A stretch of 64,000 nt of DNA from CAWFGW01 sp963849955 (GTDB lineage: Bacteria; Bacteroidota; Bacteroidia; Cytophagales; JAAEPT01). The stretch spans positions 186,001 to 250,000 of the forward strand of contig CAWKJU010000010.1 in NCBI GenBank assembly GCA_963849955.1, read 5' to 3'. The number at the start of each line of letters is the position of its first letter. Within the stretch, counting starts at the first letter, position 1. Below are positions 17,285-25,940 of the stretch, piece after piece. The translations under genes were made by a program, and so were the position numbers. The notes under the pieces are model-generated. The model worked only from the letters and a program-made list of their open reading frames with translations. It did not search any database and was not told where the DNA came from.

Positions 17285-19303
17285 ATGAATAATACTATAC
17301 ATATGCGTTATTTTCTTTCACTTTCATTGATCCTATCCCTATCGCTATCATGGGCAACAGGTGGTAATGACGAATCGGAAGTTACTTTACTAAAAAAGAC
17401 AAAGTTTTCAGGCGTTGCTGGTGCTCCCGTTAAATTTGAACCAATTGATACTGTTCAAAATTTTCTTAAAAAAATCACTGTAAAAGGTGAAGCTAGGGTA
17501 GCTGCCATTTATCGTGTAATGGAAACCTCATACGCTGATCAGGTATCCCCTGATAAGGATTTATCTTTTCAGAGTTATCCTCTTGCTGGGGCAGGTGGAA
17601 ATGGTTCTGCAGTGCCACTCTTAAATTTAAATATTATAGCAAATCCTACTCCTGATTTCTCAGTTGATTTAGGTTATGCATTAGCACATAATTTTGAAGG
17701 GACTTCAGCAATTAATGGAGATAGTACGCGAACAGCGGTTGTAAGATCTAACTTGAATTTTACAGGTAAGTTGAACACGGACTATGGTTTGTTCAAAGTT
17801 AGAGCAGGAGGAGGAGTTTTATGGACATCGTTATCTCCGTTAACAATCTCTCAAAATGAATTTCAAAATGATGGTTTTGATAGACTACCTTGGGATTGGT
17901 ATACTAAATCTTTTGAACGATACAATTCAATATATGAAGGGACTTCTCAATTAGGTAGTGAGGTTTTTGGAGCTGAAGCATTTCAAGGTGTAGACTTTCA
18001 GGGGTCGGGTTTACCTGGTGGATTCGGTTTTATAGCAATGTATGGAAGAACTGCTCGTTCAGTCGATGCTAGTAAAGCCGTAGAGGCATATCCTTCATCG
18101 GTACAAGCTGGACGTATTGACAATGCTGTTGGAAATGCAATTATTGGTTTAAACTATTATGGCCAAATCAGTGACACCACAGCTGGTAATGTAATACTTG
18201 AGTCTGAAGAAATTGTAACGATAGAAAATCCTGGAACTGCTCAAGCCGATACATCGAGTTATTTTAACCATACATTAGGTTCCGTTTCTGATAATAGACA
18301 GATTGTTACTGCTGATGTAAGGTATAATATAAATGGTATTGAAATTTACGGTGAGTTTGGGGTTGGTAGAGTTCAAAATCCTAAAAATAGTGGTGAGTGG
18401 AAACCAGGTGTTTTAGTGACTACGAATATACCTGAGGCTATTTTTGGTTTACCCATTAAAGCAAAAATATATAACATAGAACATGAGTTTGTTAGTAACG
18501 TGAGTACAGTGATGAACTCTAACAATGGGGCTCCAAATAATGGTGTAAATCAGGACCCAAACTACAGGACTACTGTTTTTATTAATAACCTTCAGGAAGT
18601 TGGACAAATTACCAACAATAGAAGAGGTGCTTCTTTGACCACAGGAAAAAAATTAGGTGCATTTAAATTGGAGTTTGGTTACGGTTTGAGTCAGGAAATT
18701 GACAACATCTATAACGTAATTACATTTCAACATCGATCAAATGCTTTCTCTAGATCACGATTTACTCCATGGATTCAAACTGCAGGTCCTTACAAAAGAA
18801 TAAAAAATACATTTAGAAGAACGTTTGAAGTTATTGAGATTACTGATTTAGACCCAACGTATTTAAAAGGTTTTAATCAACTGGATTTTACCGCTAAATA
18901 TAAATTACGATTAGCTAGAAGACCTTTAATTATTAGAAACTTCTCAAATTATAGCACGATTCAAGAGGGGCTTTCTGCTATCCCAACTTTTGGAGACACA
19001 CCATTCTTAAAAACATTCTACAACCAAACGTTAGTTTTTTATGAATTGAGTAAAAAAGTTTCTGTTTTAGCTATGTATGAATTTGAAAGAAATATTGCTA
19101 ATAATAGAACTGAGTTGTCTTTGTACAATAGAAAACCATTAAATCAATATAGCGAAGGAATTGGTGTTGGTCTTGATTATGATTTTGCTGATTATGCAGG
19201 GTTATATATCAGACATCGTTGGATGTATCATGACGACACTAATTTTGTAAAAGACAAATTTCAAGGACAAGAAACAACTGTAGAACTCAAAGTATTCTTT
19301 TAA
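17285..19303 (+). CDS. Outer-membrane beta-barrel protein of the glycan locus (1)
   Basis: A 672-residue exported protein that I cannot assign to a named family. The start at 17285 or the internal ATG at 17303 gives a good signal peptide (RYFLSLSLILSLSLSWA); upstream in-frame codons overlap the previous gene and are less likely. The mature part is rich in alternating polar/hydrophobic strands with Gly, Tyr, Asn and Thr, and it ends in a beta-signal-like VELKVFF with terminal Phe, as in outer-membrane barrels. There is no plug domain or TonB box, so it is not SusC. It is tightly spaced with the genes on either side (10 and 9 bp), implying one operon and a role in glycan uptake or attachment. 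Confidence 0.75.
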   Translation: MNNTIHMRYFLSLSLILSLSLSWATGGNDESEVTLLKKTKFSGVAGAPVKFEPIDTVQNFLKKITVKGEARVAAIYRVMETSYADQVSPDKDLSFQSYPLAGAGGNGSAVPLLNLNIIANPTPDFSVDLGYALAHNFEGTSAINGDSTRTAVVRSNLNFTGKLNTDYGLFKVRAGGGVLWTSLSPLTISQNEFQNDGFDRLPWDWYTKSFERYNSIYEGTSQLGSEVFGAEAFQGVDFQGSGLPGGFGFIAMYGRTARSVDASKAVEAYPSSVQAGRIDNAVGNAIIGLNYYGQISDTTAGNVILESEEIVTIENPGTAQADTSSYFNHTLGSVSDNRQIVTADVRYNINGIEIYGEFGVGRVQNPKNSGEWKPGVLVTTNIPEAIFGLPIKAKIYNIEHEFVSNVSTVMNSNNGAPNNGVNQDPNYRTTVFINNLQEVGQITNNRRGASLTTGKKLGAFKLEFGYGLSQEIDNIYNVITFQHRSNAFSRSRFTPWIQTAGPYKRIKNTFRRTFEVIEITDLDPTYLKGFNQLDFTAKYKLRLARRPLIIRNFSNYSTIQEGLSAIPTFGDTPFLKTFYNQTLVFYELSKKVSVLAMYEFERNIANNRTELSLYNRKPLNQYSEGIGVGLDYDFADYAGLYIRHRWMYHDDTNFVKDKFQGQETTVELKVFF

Positions 19304-19312
19304 TAGAAAAAA

Positions 19313-21079
19313 ATGATGAATAAGAGGATAAATATAATTCTGTTAATCGGAGCTGTCTTCGCTTCGGTAAGCTTACAAGCCCAAACTACATTTTACTTAG
19401 ATGGATATGGTAGGGCATTGACAACCACTGATCGATTGAAAGGTGATCTAATAGAAAATGATACTACCGGGGTACCTAATAAAGGGGTAAGCGGTTATAC
19501 GTTGTTTGATTTAGGCTTGAATCTTGAAAAAGATAAAACATTTAAAGTAAATGCAATTTTAAGAGCTCGAAATGAATTTGGTTTGTTTTGGGGTCAAGGA
19601 ACAGACATGGAATTTCGTCAAATACGATTGGAAGGTGTTATCGGAAAAGGTATTAAATACGAAATCGGTGATGTCTATGTAGAAATGACTCCATATACTT
19701 TATACAACTCAGAAGAAATGTATAATGAATATGAATCTCAAATTTTTGCTCAAAGAAGAAATATTCTTGAATATGAAAATTTCATACAAGGAAATTCTTG
19801 GCGACTACAAGGGGTGAAATCCTATGCAAACATCCTTTTCAATAAGGGCATAGATAAATTAGGTTTATATGGATTTGGTGTAAGAACTCAACCTGCGAAT
19901 CAAATTGGTCAATCTGACAGAATTATGGCTGGTTTAAACGCTACTGTTACTCAAAGTGAACACTTGAAAGTTGGGTTTAACTATGTAGGTATTCAAAATT
20001 TGACTATATCGACTTCTTTAACTGAATTTTCTAACCATGTTGGTACAGCAACCTTAGATTATAACAGGGGTTTGAGTGATGATTTCGGGGTATTCTTAAA
20101 TGGTGAAACAGGTACCTCTTCTTACTCTCAGTTTAGATTAACTGATGAGAAAGAAGTAACAAAATCTGATATTTTTTATGATGGAAAGTTAGGCTTAGAA
20201 TACAAACCATTAATGATGAAGTTGAGTGGGGGATATAAATATGTAGGTGCTAAATTTACAAGTCCAGGAGCACAAACTACTCGTTTTAACCAACAATCTA
20301 CACCACGAGTATTCGATCAAATTCCTGATACATTAGGTACTAACGGATCGCCAATTCAACGTTATACAACTTTGTATGATCGATTTACAAATGAAGGAGC
20401 TTATGTTCAAGGAATAAGCGATCAATTACTGACTTATGCTCCACAATATACCAATATAAACCCTTATGGACGAGCAACTCCTAATAGAACGGGTCTTCAA
20501 TTAAATCTTAGTGCAGGTGATAGAGATTCTCTATTTCAAGCCTCAGTAGGATTTGATATGTTAAAAGAAATTGAACCAGACCAAAATCTTGAAGGTAATC
20601 TAAGAAATTTTACTGGTATACAAGGAGGCGTTTTAATCAATGTTAATAGAGCTATTGGATTTGATAGAGACATTGTGTTAACTGCGGGGTATAGAAGTGA
20701 GACTACTACACGAGGTGGAGTTGATGAAATAGACTTGACAAGTGTATTGATGGATTTAGGCGTTTCAGTAGAGGTGCTACCAAGTTTTGATTTAATGGCT
20801 GGTTACAAAGCGTTAAAAGCTGAAGGAAATGAATACGTTCCTTATTTAAATGAATTTAATCAATATACAGGGTTACCATATCAGTTAAATGTAGATACTG
20901 AAGAAACAATGGTTTCTTTTGGAGCAAGATTTAGATTCTCTGAAAATGCTGCACTTACCGCTAATTATAATCTAGTATCATATACAAATAATAAAGCAAA
21001 CTCAGAATTAGACTTATCGACTGAAAATGCAAGTTATGATATGAGTCAGTTATTCATTTCGTATATAATGAAATTTTAA
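19313..21079 (+). CDS. Outer-membrane beta-barrel protein of the glycan locus (2)
   Basis: A 588-residue protein with a signal peptide (about residues 1-23, ending SLQAQ) followed by repeated amphipathic strands, many ending in aromatic residues, and a C-terminal strand MSQLFISYIMKF with terminal Phe. This is a beta-barrel outer-membrane protein of unknown family, possibly a porin-like partner of the preceding barrel. No plug domain or TonB box is visible. It closes the first sub-operon; 162 bp of AT-rich DNA separate it from the next lipoprotein gene. Start: the first of two consecutive ATG codons. Confidence 0.75.
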   Translation: MMNKRINIILLIGAVFASVSLQAQTTFYLDGYGRALTTTDRLKGDLIENDTTGVPNKGVSGYTLFDLGLNLEKDKTFKVNAILRARNEFGLFWGQGTDMEFRQIRLEGVIGKGIKYEIGDVYVEMTPYTLYNSEEMYNEYESQIFAQRRNILEYENFIQGNSWRLQGVKSYANILFNKGIDKLGLYGFGVRTQPANQIGQSDRIMAGLNATVTQSEHLKVGFNYVGIQNLTISTSLTEFSNHVGTATLDYNRGLSDDFGVFLNGETGTSSYSQFRLTDEKEVTKSDIFYDGKLGLEYKPLMMKLSGGYKYVGAKFTSPGAQTTRFNQQSTPRVFDQIPDTLGTNGSPIQRYTTLYDRFTNEGAYVQGISDQLLTYAPQYTNINPYGRATPNRTGLQLNLSAGDRDSLFQASVGFDMLKEIEPDQNLEGNLRNFTGIQGGVLINVNRAIGFDRDIVLTAGYRSETTTRGGVDEIDLTSVLMDLGVSVEVLPSFDLMAGYKALKAEGNEYVPYLNEFNQYTGLPYQLNVDTEETMVSFGARFRFSENAALTANYNLVSYTNNKANSELDLSTENASYDMSQLFISYIMKF

Positions 21080-21241
21080 TACTAGCAATAAGGCTCGTTA
21101 ATTATTAGTCTATTGTTATAAGTATCGATAAGAATAAATCATTAACTATTAGACTATACCATTCATAATTGGAGTTAGTAGTATTGACAAAAACAGATAA
21201 ATAGATATAGCATTTAGCTCGATCAATAAAATTAAAATAAC

Positions 21242-22345
21242 ATGTTAAAAAAGGTTCATCTACTCATATTAGGATTTATCTTCTTCATGACGTCATGTTC
21301 TGAAAGAGATGATAGTGTTTTTGGTCCGAAGTATATTTCAGCACCAAGCGATTTAGAAGTTATAGGTAATGATTTCGAAATCATTCGCTTAGGTGATGAA
21401 TCTGAGGAAGATTTATCGGAGATAACATTTTACGATTCAACAAATGTAGATTCAGTATTTAATCCGGTGTACTTCAAAACAGAGTTGTCGGATAGTGTAA
21501 CTTGGAAGTTTACAGTCACGGGTCTTAGCTCTGGTGCGGTTAAAACTATAATAGGTACGAATAAGTTTATTAACGATGCGAAATGGTCAGGAGCATCAGA
21601 CAATATATATTTTTTTAAAAGAGAAGAAGATATAAGAATAGTTCTTTCGTTCATTGGTATTGATATGACGGTAACTAGAGTTGTAAGACTTAAAAGACCG
21701 AAATTATTCCCTGGAGCTTTTCTAGTAGCTGATTTTGAGTTTGATCCTAAAGGTCAGGCTATTGTAAAAGGTTCTGCTGGTGATCCAGATGGGTGGTTTG
21801 ATTTCTTTGATACTGATGGTGAAGATGAGACTATAAGTAAAGGTATAGGGCCGGATAACATAGTTGTTGCTCAACCTTCAAAAGCTTCTACCCCAGTTGA
21901 AGCTATTCAAGGAAGCGGATATTATCACTTAAGGGGAGAGGACAATTCAGTAAAGCCAAGTCCTTTTTTCATTGGTGGTATGGGGCATGATGCGGTAGTT
22001 TATGGTCTACCTTCATTGGATCCTTCGGAAGTGTTTTTAAATTTTTATGCTACATCAAATGGTAACAAGACAACTAAATTAATTGTGGAGTTAGCTGGTT
22101 TTGGTGGAGATTTATTTACAAAAGAAATACAAGTAGATTGGGATGGATGGAAATTAATTAGTGTTCGCTTGTCGAATTTCGCACTAACAACATCTGGTGA
22201 AATCGGAACAGGTGAGATTTTGACTCCTTTATTAGAACAAATGAAGTTCGCAATACATTCTGGAAGAGGAAATGCAGGAAGCATTGCTGAAATCAACATT
22301 GATTACGTGACTTTTACAGTAGGAAAACCATTTAGACAACAATAA
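21242..22345 (+). CDS. Surface lipoprotein of the glycan locus, probable carbohydrate-binding
   Basis: A 367-residue lipoprotein (signal FIFFMTSC, lipobox Cys at residue 19). The N-terminal half (about 30-155) looks like a PKD/Ig-type domain (SVTWKFTVTGLSSGAVKTI) and the C-terminal half (about 160-360) like a galactose-binding or CBM-type jelly roll beginning LVADFEFDPKG and ending INIDYVTF. It parallels the first lipoprotein of the locus in architecture but not closely in sequence. It is 14 bp before the triple-CBM lipoprotein, so the two are probably made together. Glycan specificity cannot be read. Confidence 0.72.
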   Translation: MLKKVHLLILGFIFFMTSCSERDDSVFGPKYISAPSDLEVIGNDFEIIRLGDESEEDLSEITFYDSTNVDSVFNPVYFKTELSDSVTWKFTVTGLSSGAVKTIIGTNKFINDAKWSGASDNIYFFKREEDIRIVLSFIGIDMTVTRVVRLKRPKLFPGAFLVADFEFDPKGQAIVKGSAGDPDGWFDFFDTDGEDETISKGIGPDNIVVAQPSKASTPVEAIQGSGYYHLRGEDNSVKPSPFFIGGMGHDAVVYGLPSLDPSEVFLNFYATSNGNKTTKLIVELAGFGGDLFTKEIQVDWDGWKLISVRLSNFALTTSGEIGTGEILTPLLEQMKFAIHSGRGNAGSIAEINIDYVTFTVGKPFRQQ

Positions 22346-22359
22346 GAATTACATTGTCC

Positions 22360-24072
22360 ATGAGATATCATAAAATTATAGGATTTGCTTTAGTTGCTAC
22401 CTTGGCTTTTTTGTCAAGTTGCGTAGGTATTGAACCTATTGAAATACAAAGTAATGCATCAGATCACTACTATAGACCTAGTGATTACAAAGGCATAGTA
22501 TTAAAAGATCAAATATTATTTGACTTTAGAGAAGGTCTTGATGGGTGGTGGGCTGACCGAAAGTATAATATGGCAATGCAAGGAACAGCTATGAAGATCA
22601 CTTCAAATGGCGCTGGTCCTAAATACGCGCCTTTTGGTGTTGACTTAGCGGAAGCAATGAATTTTTCTAACACACCGGTGTTAAGAGTGAAAATTCGTAT
22701 GCCAGAAAGTTCTACCCCCCCTGTAATGCGTCTAGATTTAAGAGATGTCAACGGTAACTTCACAAATGCAGCTCCTGCCTCTAATACAATTAAAGTAAGC
22801 GGTGAAAATTATTATGAATATTTTTTTGATTTGAACCATAAGTGGAGTCAAACATATCCTTCAAATGCGAATGTTGATAATACACAAATTGACCGATTAC
22901 AATTTTTCATCAACCCAGGTGGTGAAGAGTTTTATGGTACATTTTACATTGATGAGATCTATGTGATGGCCAATAAAGATGGTTCAGGTGTAGTGGATCA
23001 AAATATTGTCTTAGACGACTTTTCAAATGGAGGAGCAGTTGACTTATGGTGGCCATGTAAACCTGAAAAAGTTAGTGTTTCAAGTGGTGAAAATGCTATG
23101 AAAATCCATTTCGAAAATGGAGAATGGGACTGTTTTGGTAAAATATTTGGTGAAACAGATATCACAAACAATCCAATTATTAGAATTAAAGCAAGAGCAG
23201 AATCTGGTACTGAGATGAAGATGACCAATATCATGGCTCGTTTTATTGATGCGAATGAAAACTCAACAGATTTAATCGATGGAGAAAACATGAGTAATTT
23301 TACCATTGGTGGATCTGATTTTCAGTATTACTACAGTGCCTTTAAAACTAAATATGAAAATAATTTATATAGTTCACAGGGTGATTTTGATCCAACGAAA
23401 GTGAACAGGGTTATTATTTTCTTTAATATGAATAAAGAATCTACTTTTACAGGAGATGTGTATGTACAAGAGGTGGCATTTGTTAGTGAACTTCCGGATA
23501 AACAAAAATTAGATAGGAGTCCTTGGGGAGCCCCACCATCGTTAGATCCTTCATGGTCTAAAGCAAATAAATTGGATTATTCGGGCTTTGCCAAGCCATC
23601 TAATTGGAAAGCTGAAAGTACAAACATTACAAAGACTGCAGGAGAAGCCGGTGGTGTTAAATTTTCAGGAAAAAATATAGGGCCAGCCTACGAAGAGTTA
23701 AGTGCAACTGTTACGCCATTCAACTTAGATAGTATGGTTGTCATTCGTGTAAAAGCAAAAGCTTCAGGTAATATGAACCCTATAGTTCGTTTAGATGTAG
23801 TTGATGCAAAAGGAAAACAGACAAATGGCAGACCTCAGGAATTTGTAGTTAAAACGGGAGATGAGTTCAATGACTATTATGTAAATATGTCGACTAACTA
23901 TTACCAGAGAAGTCCCAACTATGCGATTGTGAATGTTGGAAATGTGACTGGGTTAAAATTGTATATTAATCCAGGTATGGTGAAAGGGTTTGATGGTGAT
24001 TTGGAAATAGCTGAAATTCAACCCATGTTGTTACAAGATGCTCCAGAGAACATCAGATCAATATTTGAATAA
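22360..24072 (+). CDS. Lipoprotein with three tandem CBM-like modules
   Basis: A 570-residue lipoprotein (signal LAFLSSC). The ATG at 22360 is preferred to the TTG at 22354. Three related jelly-roll modules follow: module 1 at about 22515-22975, module 2 at about 23013-23490 and module 3 at about 23584-24027. Each begins with an F-(x)-W-type strand (GLDGWWADR, AVDLWWPC, SNWKAES), contains VLRVKIR / IIRIKAR / VVIRVKAK, and ends with a YY-x-N/K segment and a LQFFINPGG / VIIFFNMN / LKLYINPG strand. The modules look like family-specific carbohydrate-binding domains with exposed tryptophans. No catalytic domain is seen. It is 10 bp before the GH10 gene. Likely captures cellulose or xylan at the surface (inference). 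Confidence 0.75.
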   Translation: MRYHKIIGFALVATLAFLSSCVGIEPIEIQSNASDHYYRPSDYKGIVLKDQILFDFREGLDGWWADRKYNMAMQGTAMKITSNGAGPKYAPFGVDLAEAMNFSNTPVLRVKIRMPESSTPPVMRLDLRDVNGNFTNAAPASNTIKVSGENYYEYFFDLNHKWSQTYPSNANVDNTQIDRLQFFINPGGEEFYGTFYIDEIYVMANKDGSGVVDQNIVLDDFSNGGAVDLWWPCKPEKVSVSSGENAMKIHFENGEWDCFGKIFGETDITNNPIIRIKARAESGTEMKMTNIMARFIDANENSTDLIDGENMSNFTIGGSDFQYYYSAFKTKYENNLYSSQGDFDPTKVNRVIIFFNMNKESTFTGDVYVQEVAFVSELPDKQKLDRSPWGAPPSLDPSWSKANKLDYSGFAKPSNWKAESTNITKTAGEAGGVKFSGKNIGPAYEELSATVTPFNLDSMVVIRVKAKASGNMNPIVRLDVVDAKGKQTNGRPQEFVVKTGDEFNDYYVNMSTNYYQRSPNYAIVNVGNVTGLKLYINPGMVKGFDGDLEIAEIQPMLLQDAPENIRSIFE

Positions 24073-24082
24073 GATTAGAATT

Positions 24083-25930
24083 ATGAGATTAGGATTAATA
24101 ATAGTATCGCTTTTAGCTTCTGTTCTTTCTTTTGCACAGCAAGTAGATAAAGAATATGTGAATGAGTTGAGATCTTATTACAAGGAGATTGAACCAGATA
24201 AGTTTCGGACTGTTACACGTGTACTTAATAAAGATTTTATGCAGGACATGAAAGCTTATGGGGGTGGTGTTAATGATGGAAAAGCATCTTCTAAAATGGT
24301 AGATGTAAAGGGGTTCGATCAGGTTATTGAGATAGAAACGCATGATAAATTTTACAATGATTGGGATGTGGAAATTGGAGGTAAAACTGCATTTCCTGTC
24401 TTGAAAAATGATCTAGTATATGTTACTTTTTGGATTCGCTGTTTAGAATCTCGCCATGAATCAAACCAAGGTTTTGCACGAGTTTATTTACAAAAAAATA
24501 GCCCAAACTGGGACAAGTCGGCATATATCAGTGTTGTAGCTGGTCGAGACTGGTCTTATTATAGAATACCATTTCATACGAAATTTGAAAATTATGATGT
24601 AGGAAAGGCTGCCGTAGCATTTGCTCTAGGTTATTCCTACCAAACTATTCAGATAGCAGATATTAAGGTAACTAATTTTGGGAGTTCTCTAACAAAAGAT
24701 GATTTGCCAGGAACTAAGTTTACTTATGAAGGAAGAGAAAAAGATGCTGCTTGGAGAAAGCCAGCAAATGAACGTATTGAAAAATTCCGTAAAGGCGATT
24801 TAAAAGTAGTTGTTAAAAATAAAAGCGGTGAGCCTATTCCTAACGCAGAAGTCAGTGTGGAAATGAAAAAACACGAATTTGGTTTTGGTAACATCACCAA
24901 CCGCGTTGCTTTTTCTAATCCTGGGCCTGATGGAATTCAGTATCGAAAAATAATAAAAGAAAACTTCAATCAAACTACGTTTGAAAATGCTTGGAAACAC
25001 GATATGTATGAGCAATACAAAAGTGAAAACGCAGTAGATCAAATTTTCCAAGTGATGGATAGCTTGGATAAATTTGGTATTGAGTTAAGAGGACATGCTC
25101 TTGTTTGGCCAAGTACAAAATACACGAAAACAGCTGCACCTTACATTGATAAACCAGAAGAACTGCGTAAAATGATACGAGAGTCTGTTTTGGAGAGAGC
25201 AACTGCAGCTAAAGGAAGAGTTATCGATTGGGATGTTGTCAACGAACCTTTTGTCAATCATCAATTCATGGATATTTTGGGTAAAGATGAAATGGTCGAA
25301 TGGTTTAAGTTAGCAGATCAAGGTGATCCAGAAGCAGATTTGTATATCAATGAGACTAGATTTTTGGTTGATAAAGGGGTTAATGGTGCTGTGCAGGATA
25401 ACCTGTATAACTGGGTTGAATTTTTGAAATCCAAAGGCATCCAAATAGATGGGTTAGGTTTTCAGGGTCACTTTGGTGAAACAGGTTTGACAAGTCCTGA
25501 CAAGCTCATGGAAATCATTGATCGATTCGCTAAACTTGGAGTGAAAGTTAAAATTACTGAGTTAGACATTAATACACAGGACAATGAATTACAAGCAGAC
25601 TATTTGAGAGACTTTTATACAATTATTTTTAGTCATCCAGCAGCAGAAGCAATTATTAGCTGGGGGTTCTGGGAAAAATATCATTGGTTGCCAGATGCAG
25701 CATGGTATACTAGTAAATGGGAAGAAAAACCAATTGCAGCGATGCATAAAAAATTGGTTTTTGATGAGTGGTGGACTGATGAACAAGGAACTACTGGTGC
25801 TAATGGTGAATATAAAGTTAGAGGATTCAATGGTGATTATTTAGTGTCTGTTAAACATGATGGCAAAACAGTAACCCAAAAAGCTACTTTGTCAAAAGAT
25901 GGCACTACCGTAGAAATTGTAGTTAAATAA
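24083..25930 (+). CDS. GH10 endo-xylanase with N-terminal CBM-like domain
   Basis: Glycoside hydrolase family 10, acting on beta-1,4-xylan. The 615-residue product (ATG at 24083; the longer frame overlaps the previous gene) has a signal peptide ending SFAQQ and a CBM-like domain (about 70-205). A short Ig-like linker (KVVVKNKSGEPIPNAEV) leads into the GH10 barrel (about 265-560). The barrel shows RGHALVWPS, the acid/base Glu388 in DVVNEPF, and the nucleophile Glu493 in KITELDIN. A C-terminal beta domain (about 565-615) resembles an Fn3-type module. There is no lipobox and no type IX sorting tail, so it is probably periplasmic. It lies 10 bp from its neighbours on both sides. Confidence 0.95.
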   Translation: MRLGLIIVSLLASVLSFAQQVDKEYVNELRSYYKEIEPDKFRTVTRVLNKDFMQDMKAYGGGVNDGKASSKMVDVKGFDQVIEIETHDKFYNDWDVEIGGKTAFPVLKNDLVYVTFWIRCLESRHESNQGFARVYLQKNSPNWDKSAYISVVAGRDWSYYRIPFHTKFENYDVGKAAVAFALGYSYQTIQIADIKVTNFGSSLTKDDLPGTKFTYEGREKDAAWRKPANERIEKFRKGDLKVVVKNKSGEPIPNAEVSVEMKKHEFGFGNITNRVAFSNPGPDGIQYRKIIKENFNQTTFENAWKHDMYEQYKSENAVDQIFQVMDSLDKFGIELRGHALVWPSTKYTKTAAPYIDKPEELRKMIRESVLERATAAKGRVIDWDVVNEPFVNHQFMDILGKDEMVEWFKLADQGDPEADLYINETRFLVDKGVNGAVQDNLYNWVEFLKSKGIQIDGLGFQGHFGETGLTSPDKLMEIIDRFAKLGVKVKITELDINTQDNELQADYLRDFYTIIFSHPAAEAIISWGFWEKYHWLPDAAWYTSKWEEKPIAAMHKKLVFDEWWTDEQGTTGANGEYKVRGFNGDYLVSVKHDGKTVTQKATLSKDGTTVEIVVK

Positions 25931-25940
25931 TTAATTAGAT

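Noticed and set aside
17285..21079. SusC/SusD homologues
   Set aside because: No N-terminal plug domain, TonB box or SusD TPR-like helical protein is present; both proteins are barrels with different sequences.
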